From NCBI GenBank assembly GCA_028719045.1, contig JAQULD010000094.1, positions 1-5,890 on the forward strand: a stretch of DNA of 5,890 bases. Direction: 5' to 3'. Source of the DNA: Candidatus Omnitrophota bacterium. Lineage in GTDB: Bacteria > Omnitrophota > Koll11 > Gygaellales > Profunditerraquicolaceae. This document shows, one piece after another, positions 1 through 4,160 of this stretch (within the stretch, counting starts at the first letter, position 1; every line of letters starts with the position of its first letter). The notes beneath the pieces were generated by a model, which searched no databases, was not told the DNA's origin, and was given only the letters and a program-made list of their open reading frames with translations. Position numbers and translations under genes: made by a program.

Positions 1-1472
1 TTAGCCTTCCCGAGGTCCCCTGACCAAAGATACTGCAACGCCACCTGCATGCAGCCGGTCTCCCCGGTATAGACGCTGGAGCTTATATTCGTGGCCTGGT
101 CTATCTTTAACCTTGAAAATGACGACTGTAACGCGAGTTTCGTAGTATCAAGCTGCGCGTAATCTTCTTTGAAAGAAACGTCCAGAAAAGTCTTAAGATT
201 ATATTCTATAGGGCTGTTGCCTTCCACTTCTTTTAATCTTTCCCTGGCAAGACCTACCGTGTCCTGAAAATCGGTTTTTGCTTTTTCTATAAGCTTAGCG
301 TAATATTGTTTTGCCTCATCAAGCTTGTTGTTCCACTGGCTGAGCAAGCCGAGCTGGTATAAAGCGGAGATCGACTGCGGGCTTGCTGCGTCTTTAGCTC
401 CCAGTTTTTCAAAATACTGCAGGGCAGAAGCCTGGTCTTTTAAAATATAGGCAAAAATAATGCCGACCTTGAAATTTGCTTCATCGGCATGCGCGGTCTG
501 AGGGAACTTTTTGACTAATTCGGCATAATTCTCTTTTGCCTTAACCAGTTCCTTTGCTTTTTCCAGGTTAAACGCGCGTAAATACAGGAGCTCTTCATCA
601 AAAGCGTCTTTTCCGCCGGCTTCCTCGATCCTCTTGAAAACAGACTCGGCATACGCTGGGTCCTTTAACCCCTCATTTGTCACAGAGAACATCTTGGCTA
701 TATCCGACAAAAACGGGATTAACTTCTCTTTAGGAAGCGATTTTTGCGCTCTTTGCATATAGATATCGTAAACCAGCTCCGAGAGGTCGAGGTTGCCTTT
801 TTTATAAAAATCCAGGGCGATTCCCGCGAGCTCTTCGTCTTTTCTGTCGGAAGTGGCTATTTTATCGACGTAAATCTTGTATAATTGTTTCGATTTGGCT
901 TTTTCCCCGTAAGACAAAAGCTTGTCCGCGGCAACTTTTACGGGCGTTATATCTTTGGCGTCTTTGGCGTATTCCAAGGCGGCATTCATCAGGTCGGTTA
1001 AAGCCTGCTCATGAAAAACATCCTGCTGGTCACGGTGGAATTGCCACAGGATTAACCTGGAATAAACGGTCAGGGGGTCTTTGGCTCCGGAGGCAGAAAT
1101 AGCTTTTTGCAGGCTTTCTTCTATTTGCTGACGGTAAGTATTGCCCTGGCTGAAATATTCATCCCAGAGCTGTTTTTCTTCCAGAAATTTTAACTGGCTG
1201 TAACGGGCCAGGCCTATATAGTAATCCAGGAGTGGCTCCAGGCTCTTTTTTTCCTGCATGAGGGAATTCAACAAATCCACAAAGCCCGAATATTTGTCAT
1301 CCTTGAAATATACTTCCTTTACCACTTCTAAAGCGGCAAACGCGTCTTCGTTTGTCTTTGCTTCGATAACCTGCTTCTTTAGAAGGCCTAATTGCGGGTT
1401 ATCCTCGGAATACGCGTAATGAATGGCCCCTAAACAAAAAACACAAAGTAATAACAATATTATTTTTTTCAT
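1..1472 (-). CDS. Secreted TPR-type helical repeat protein, C-terminus cut by window edge
   Basis: I translated this frame by hand from the ATG at 1472 and it stays open for 490 codons to the left edge, so the 3' end is missing. The product starts with a Sec signal peptide (MKKIILLLLCVFCLGAIHYAYS, probable cleavage after A-Y-S at residue 22, then EDNPQ). The rest is nearly all amphipathic helix, rich in Lys, Glu, Ala and Leu. The clearest TPR-like helix pairs lie at about residues 311-398; one begins ALYQLGLLSQWNNKLDEAKQ, with Leu, Gly, Ala and Tyr at TPR-like spacing. After residue about 430 the character changes to Ser/Thr-rich, possibly beta-strand (ISSSVYTGETGCMQVAL), so another domain may follow. 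The ATG overlaps the stop of the upstream glycosidase gene in the sequence ATGA, with a GGTGA ribosome binding site at 1480-1484 inside that gene. This predicts translational coupling. The likely role is an envelope or extracellular scaffold for the glycosidase; that is inference. The TPR assignment is by eye, and no specific family is recognised. Confidence 0.85.
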   Translation of the reverse strand, partial: MKKIILLLLCVFCLGAIHYAYSEDNPQLGLLKKQVIEAKTNEDAFAALEVVKEVYFKDDKYSGFVDLLNSLMQEKKSLEPLLDYYIGLARYSQLKFLEEKQLWDEYFSQGNTYRQQIEESLQKAISASGAKDPLTVYSRLILWQFHRDQQDVFHEQALTDLMNAALEYAKDAKDITPVKVAADKLLSYGEKAKSKQLYKIYVDKIATSDRKDEELAGIALDFYKKGNLDLSELVYDIYMQRAQKSLPKEKLIPFLSDIAKMFSVTNEGLKDPAYAESVFKRIEEAGGKDAFDEELLYLRAFNLEKAKELVKAKENYAELVKKFPQTAHADEANFKVGIIFAYILKDQASALQYFEKLGAKDAASPQSISALYQLGLLSQWNNKLDEAKQYYAKLIEKAKTDFQDTVGLARERLKEVEGNSPIEYNLKTFLDVSFKEDYAQLDTTKLALQSSFSRLKIDQATNISSSVYTGETGCMQVALQYLWSGDLGKA

Positions 1473-2728
1473 TTTGATTTCACCGCGCCGTTATGGTTAT
1501 TATTCTTCTTCGCCGGGCCGGGATGTTTCCAAAACTCCCTGACCACGTAATAAGCCTTTCGGGGGATACGCTTATCAAGCCCGCCTTCTTTCTCATCGGC
1601 CGATAGTGCGACGATGCCGAACCACTCTTCATTCATGTTCATGTTCTTCGGGGCTTTTATATCAAAATAATAACTGCCGCTCGACCAGCCGGCCTCCGTG
1701 TTGTGCTCTTTCCAGCTTTCGGCGTCACTCTCATTGTGCTTCCACCATTCGTCGGACCACTCGAACATAGTCCCGCCCAGGCAATTCCCCGCCCCGTCCT
1801 TGGCATTGGCGATATTCTCATAGATCTGGCGCCACTGCGACTCCAGGAAGAACGCCTGCATATTCTGGTCTTCTTTGTTTAAATAAGCGTCATAGGCGTC
1901 GGCGCCGAATTCAGACAGCATGATCGGCTTGTCAAAAGTAGCTTTGAGCGATTTAAAAAGGTTGCCGAATGTCTTGCCGCGGTAGATTATACAGGCAATA
2001 AGATCGATATCGGTACAGACCTGGCTTGCCACATCCAGGCCGATCAATTCGCCGTTCCCAAGGGCAACCGGATGATTCGGATCGATCTTGTGTATTTCTT
2101 TGGCGATCTCGTTGACAAAAGAGTAGTATATCCGGGCGCGCATGACCTTTTGTTTCTGAGGATCAGGCTCTTTGTCTATCTCGTCGCTTGACCAGGGGTG
2201 CACGAGGTTCAAGCATGAATAATTGTTTTCGTTGCCCAGGATCCAAAGAAGTATGCCCGGCTCATCCTTATACGCCGCTACCATATCAAGGACTTCTTTT
2301 TTTATCCTGTCGCGGAAATCCTGGTCCGCGTAAAAAGGGCAGGGATATTCCCAGAAACCAAGCCAGTTCCCCATCACGGTGCGTATGCCGTATTTTTCGT
2401 AAAGGTCCCTGATGACTTTCTTTACGTTCTCAGGACTCTCTCCCGGCTGGTAAAATCTTACCGTATTGACGCCCATCTCCTGCATTAATTTACCGTCGAT
2501 AATCCAGGGCTGGTATTTATCAGCCCACCAGTCGTAATCATGGGACTGCCCGATGGGAATAGGGCTGTAGCAGACGCCTTTTATAATAAACGGCTTGTTA
2601 TCGGCTATCAACTGATAATTGCCGTTCTTTAATTTTTTAATGTATACTCTCGGGCTCGGATTTCCGGCCATACCAAAGAGCGAGATAAAGACAAAACAAG
2701 CTAATATAGAAAAGATTAATTTCTTCAA
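1469..2728 (-). CDS. Secreted clan GH-A glycoside hydrolase (GH2-type TIM barrel), 419 aa
   Basis: The product is a predicted retaining beta-glycosidase acting outside the cytoplasm. Residues 1-21 are a signal peptide (MKKLIFSILACFVFISLFG, likely cut after GMA). Residues about 36-400 form the barrel: NGNYQLIADNKPFIIKGVCY at the N-terminal strand, MGVNTVRFY (85-93), the acid/base motif WILGNEN with Glu167, and the nucleophile motif MLSEFGAD with Glu273. These match the NE and SEFG/TEYG signatures of GH2-type barrels. GGTMFEWSDEWW (318-329) and NEEWFGIV (366-373) are shared with the larger enzyme at 4161-5890. The N-terminal beta-sandwich and Ig-like domains usual in GH2 are absent, so this is a barrel-only form. 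The tail is basic and Asn-rich. The start codon is TTG: an in-frame TAG lies four codons upstream, and only this start keeps the signal peptide. No Shine-Dalgarno sequence is visible. The Asn of the paralogue's TNAYRG is Ile247 here. GH5-like or GH72-like families are alternatives, and the substrate is unknown. Confidence 0.9.
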   Translation of the reverse strand: MKKLIFSILACFVFISLFGMAGNPSPRVYIKKLKNGNYQLIADNKPFIIKGVCYSPIPIGQSHDYDWWADKYQPWIIDGKLMQEMGVNTVRFYQPGESPENVKKVIRDLYEKYGIRTVMGNWLGFWEYPCPFYADQDFRDRIKKEVLDMVAAYKDEPGILLWILGNENNYSCLNLVHPWSSDEIDKEPDPQKQKVMRARIYYSFVNEIAKEIHKIDPNHPVALGNGELIGLDVASQVCTDIDLIACIIYRGKTFGNLFKSLKATFDKPIMLSEFGADAYDAYLNKEDQNMQAFFLESQWRQIYENIANAKDGAGNCLGGTMFEWSDEWWKHNESDAESWKEHNTEAGWSSGSYYFDIKAPKNMNMNEEWFGIVALSADEKEGGLDKRIPRKAYYVVREFWKHPGPAKKNNNHNGAVKSK

Positions 2729-2753
2729 TTTGATATTCTATTAGATAATAAAA

Positions 2754-2800
2754 TCGTTTGCCCGCATGCCGCGCTTCGCGAAGGGCATGCGGGCAAACGA
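2754..2800 (-). terminator. Long perfect hairpin, likely rho-independent terminator or attenuator
   Basis: Arms 2754-2770 and 2784-2800 are perfectly complementary over 17 bp. The 13-nt centre contains the palindrome CTTCGCGAAG (2774-2783), which can extend the stem past a 3-nt bulge. On the minus strand the hairpin is followed by ATTTTATTATC, a broken T-run; on the plus strand no T-run follows. It lies 10 bp after the stop of the binding-protein gene (2811) and 25 bp before the TTG start of the next gene (2728). The imperfect T-run and the lack of space for a promoter behind it suggest partial termination with read-through. A dispersed intergenic repeat is the main alternative. Confidence 0.7.
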
Positions 2801-2810
2801 ATAGACTAAA

Positions 2811-4010
2811 TTATTCGTACTTTATTTCATCCAGATAGAAAGTAGCCCCATCCGGATTCACATCGATATTTGTAGCCCAGCAGAAACCGCCGATCATATA
2901 GGACATATCTTTGCCTTTTAAATCGATGGTATACTGAGTCCATTCTTTGTTCAGGATAACCGGACCTATGCTTGCGGTATCGGAATCGGAATATTCTCCC
3001 ATGATGCCGCCGACTTTGAACTCTTCAATGCGTTCTCCGCCTTTTTCTCCGCGTGCCCAGAAGGTAAGCTTCGAAGCCTTTGAAAGGTCAAAACCGCCGT
3101 CGACAGTACCCCAGTTGTTCGCGGGATTCTGCCAGTAAATTCCCGCCCAGCGGGCGCCCTGAGTGGCTTTACCGGAATAAATTATCTTTACGCAGGTATC
3201 CCCCAGGTATGGATCTTCTTTGCTGCCGCCATCGTACTTTATATCTCCGTAATCACCCATCCAACCGGAAGGTATAAAATGGTTGTTAGCCGAGGAACGG
3301 TCCGCGTAGATGTAGAATGGCATGCTTTGCTGTTTCTTGCCTTCCGCCTTTAAGTTCTGGTCAGCTTCGAATTTGACATCATCAATGTAAAAGGTGCAGC
3401 CCGCAGGATTCAAGTCCGCAGTAGTTACCCAGCCGAAACCGCCGTTTATGTATGAAAGGTCTTTGCCTACCAGGTTAACCGTATACTGCTTCCAGGTATC
3501 CGTTAATTCGATCGGCCCCATTTCGACGCTTGCCGTATCCGGATATGTCCCTTTGATGCCGCCTACCACGACTTTCTGAAGTATCTCGCCGCCCTTTGCT
3601 CCGCGTGCCCAAAAGGTAAGTTTGGCCATACCGGTAAGGTCGAATCCGCCTTTTTTGGTTCCCCAGTTATTCGCGGGATTCTGCCAGTATACCCCTGCCC
3701 AACCCTGGTTCTGGGATTTTTTACCGCTGTATGTAAACTGCATACAGGTTGTGCCTGAATGAGGATTCTCGGCAAACTGGTCATTCAGCTTTATGTCGCC
3801 GAAATCGCCCATCCATCCTGAGGGTATGTAATGGTTCTCTTTTGCGCCCTTGTCGGTATAAACCACAAATTCTTTACCGAGCTGTTTTACAGGCGCAGGT
3901 GTTGCTGCCGTAACTGCTGCCGGCGCCGCTGGTGCGGCTACTTTTTCCTCTGCGAAAGCTAACGACAGCATGGAAAATATAGCCAGCCCCGTTAAAATGA
4001 TCTTTTTCAT
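2811..4010 (-). CDS. Secreted tandem beta-sandwich protein, probable carbohydrate-binding protein (2 repeats), 399 aa
   Basis: The product has no visible catalytic domain and probably binds a glycan outside the cytoplasm. Residues 1-20 are a signal peptide cut at AFA/EE. Residues 23-41 are an Ala/Pro/Thr linker. Residues 47-215 and 231-399 are two repeats of 169 residues at a constant offset of 184, about 55% identical when aligned without gaps by eye. Each carries IPSGWMGD, WAG(V/I)YWQNPANNWGT, LTFWARG, a KGGE loop and a final strand ending in FY(I/L)D(D/E)(V/I)K. Such Trp- and Tyr-rich strands with a closing D-(D/E)-(V/I) strand are typical of galactose-binding-like beta-sandwich CBMs; I cannot name the CBM family. 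The ATG at 4010 has an excellent ribosome binding site, and the gene appears to have its own promoter. It sits between two paralogous glycosidase genes, which supports a shared substrate. A cell-surface structural or sensor protein is an alternative. Confidence 0.88.
   Translation of the reverse strand: MKKIILTGLAIFSMLSLAFAEEKVAAPAAPAAVTAATPAPVKQLGKEFVVYTDKGAKENHYIPSGWMGDFGDIKLNDQFAENPHSGTTCMQFTYSGKKSQNQGWAGVYWQNPANNWGTKKGGFDLTGMAKLTFWARGAKGGEILQKVVVGGIKGTYPDTASVEMGPIELTDTWKQYTVNLVGKDLSYINGGFGWVTTADLNPAGCTFYIDDVKFEADQNLKAEGKKQQSMPFYIYADRSSANNHFIPSGWMGDYGDIKYDGGSKEDPYLGDTCVKIIYSGKATQGARWAGIYWQNPANNWGTVDGGFDLSKASKLTFWARGEKGGERIEEFKVGGIMGEYSDSDTASIGPVILNKEWTQYTIDLKGKDMSYMIGGFCWATNIDVNPDGATFYLDEIKYE
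2814..3872 (-). repeat. Intragenic tandem duplication encoding two beta-sandwich domains
   Basis: The units span 3872-3366 (first in the protein) and 3320-2814 (second), offset by 552 bp. DNA identity is patchy but very high at the core: 3109-3137 and 3661-3689 match at 28 of 29 bases, over codons for the YWQNPANNWG motif, and the ARGFT-region codons near 3047 and 3599 also match closely. The flanks have diverged more. This fits an old domain duplication with strong constraint at the core, or local gene conversion. Confidence 0.9.
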
Positions 4011-4017
4011 TTCTTCT

Positions 4018-4022
4018 CCTCC
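4018..4022 (-). promoter_or_regulatory. Strong ribosome binding site of the tandem-domain protein
   Basis: GGAGG lies 7 nt before the ATG at 4010, in a purine-rich run (GGGGGGAGGAGAAGAA). It is by far the best ribosome binding site in the window, suggesting high translation of the binding protein relative to the glycosidase after it. Confidence 0.85.
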
Positions 4023-4023
4023 C

Positions 4024-4067
4024 CCCGCAGAAAGCGGGACACCAACCTATCCGATAAGGCTGGGTGT
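4024..4067 (-). other. Two adjacent leader hairpins before the tandem-domain gene
   Basis: In the predicted 5' leader two inverted repeats abut. The first in the RNA (4067-4039) pairs ACACC with GGTGT and, after a small internal loop, GCC with GGT and TAT with ATA. The second (4038-4024) pairs CCCGC with GCGGG around a TTTCT loop and ends one base before the GGAGG site. They could stabilise the mRNA or keep the ribosome binding site open. No known riboswitch class is recognised. Confidence 0.4.
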
Positions 4068-4082
4068 TGTTGTTACAGTATT

Positions 4083-4112
4083 ATTATAAAAGTAACCTTT
4101 AATATAATTTAA
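4083..4112 (-). promoter_or_regulatory. Candidate sigma70 promoter for the tandem-domain gene
   Basis: A perfect TATAAT -10 box lies at 4088-4083 on the minus strand. The best -35 candidate, TTAAAT at 4112-4107 with an 18-bp spacer, is weak (3 of 6). The surrounding 40 bp is strongly AT-rich, unlike the flanking genes. Transcription would start near 4076, giving a leader of about 65 nt. AT-rich sequence makes chance TATAAT matches likely, so this is only a candidate. Confidence 0.45.
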
Positions 4113-4160
4113 TTTAAATTACCACGCTAACCCGCCCGGCGTCCTCCTTTCTACCCCCTC

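Noticed and set aside
1..3. TTA at the left edge read as a TAA stop for the TPR gene
   Set aside because: Counting codons from the ATG at 1472 puts codon boundaries at multiples of 3, so this TAA is out of frame; the gene continues past the edge.
2188..2412. Plus-strand open frame of 74 codons
   Set aside because: It is antisense to the acid/base region of the 419-aa glycosidase, with no family resemblance.
2696..2728. Lipobox (ILAC, residues 8-11) making the 419-aa enzyme a lipoprotein
   Set aside because: The Cys is too close to the N-terminus and hydrophobic residues continue after it, so a signal peptidase I site near residue 21 fits better.
3563..3784. Second minus-strand frame of 73 codons inside the tandem-domain gene
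   Set aside because: It is a frame-shifted reading of the first beta-sandwich repeat, whose own frame is clearly the coding one.
4111..4120. AATTTAAATT palindrome as an operator
   Set aside because: It is low-complexity AT sequence in an AT-rich promoter region and has no second copy.
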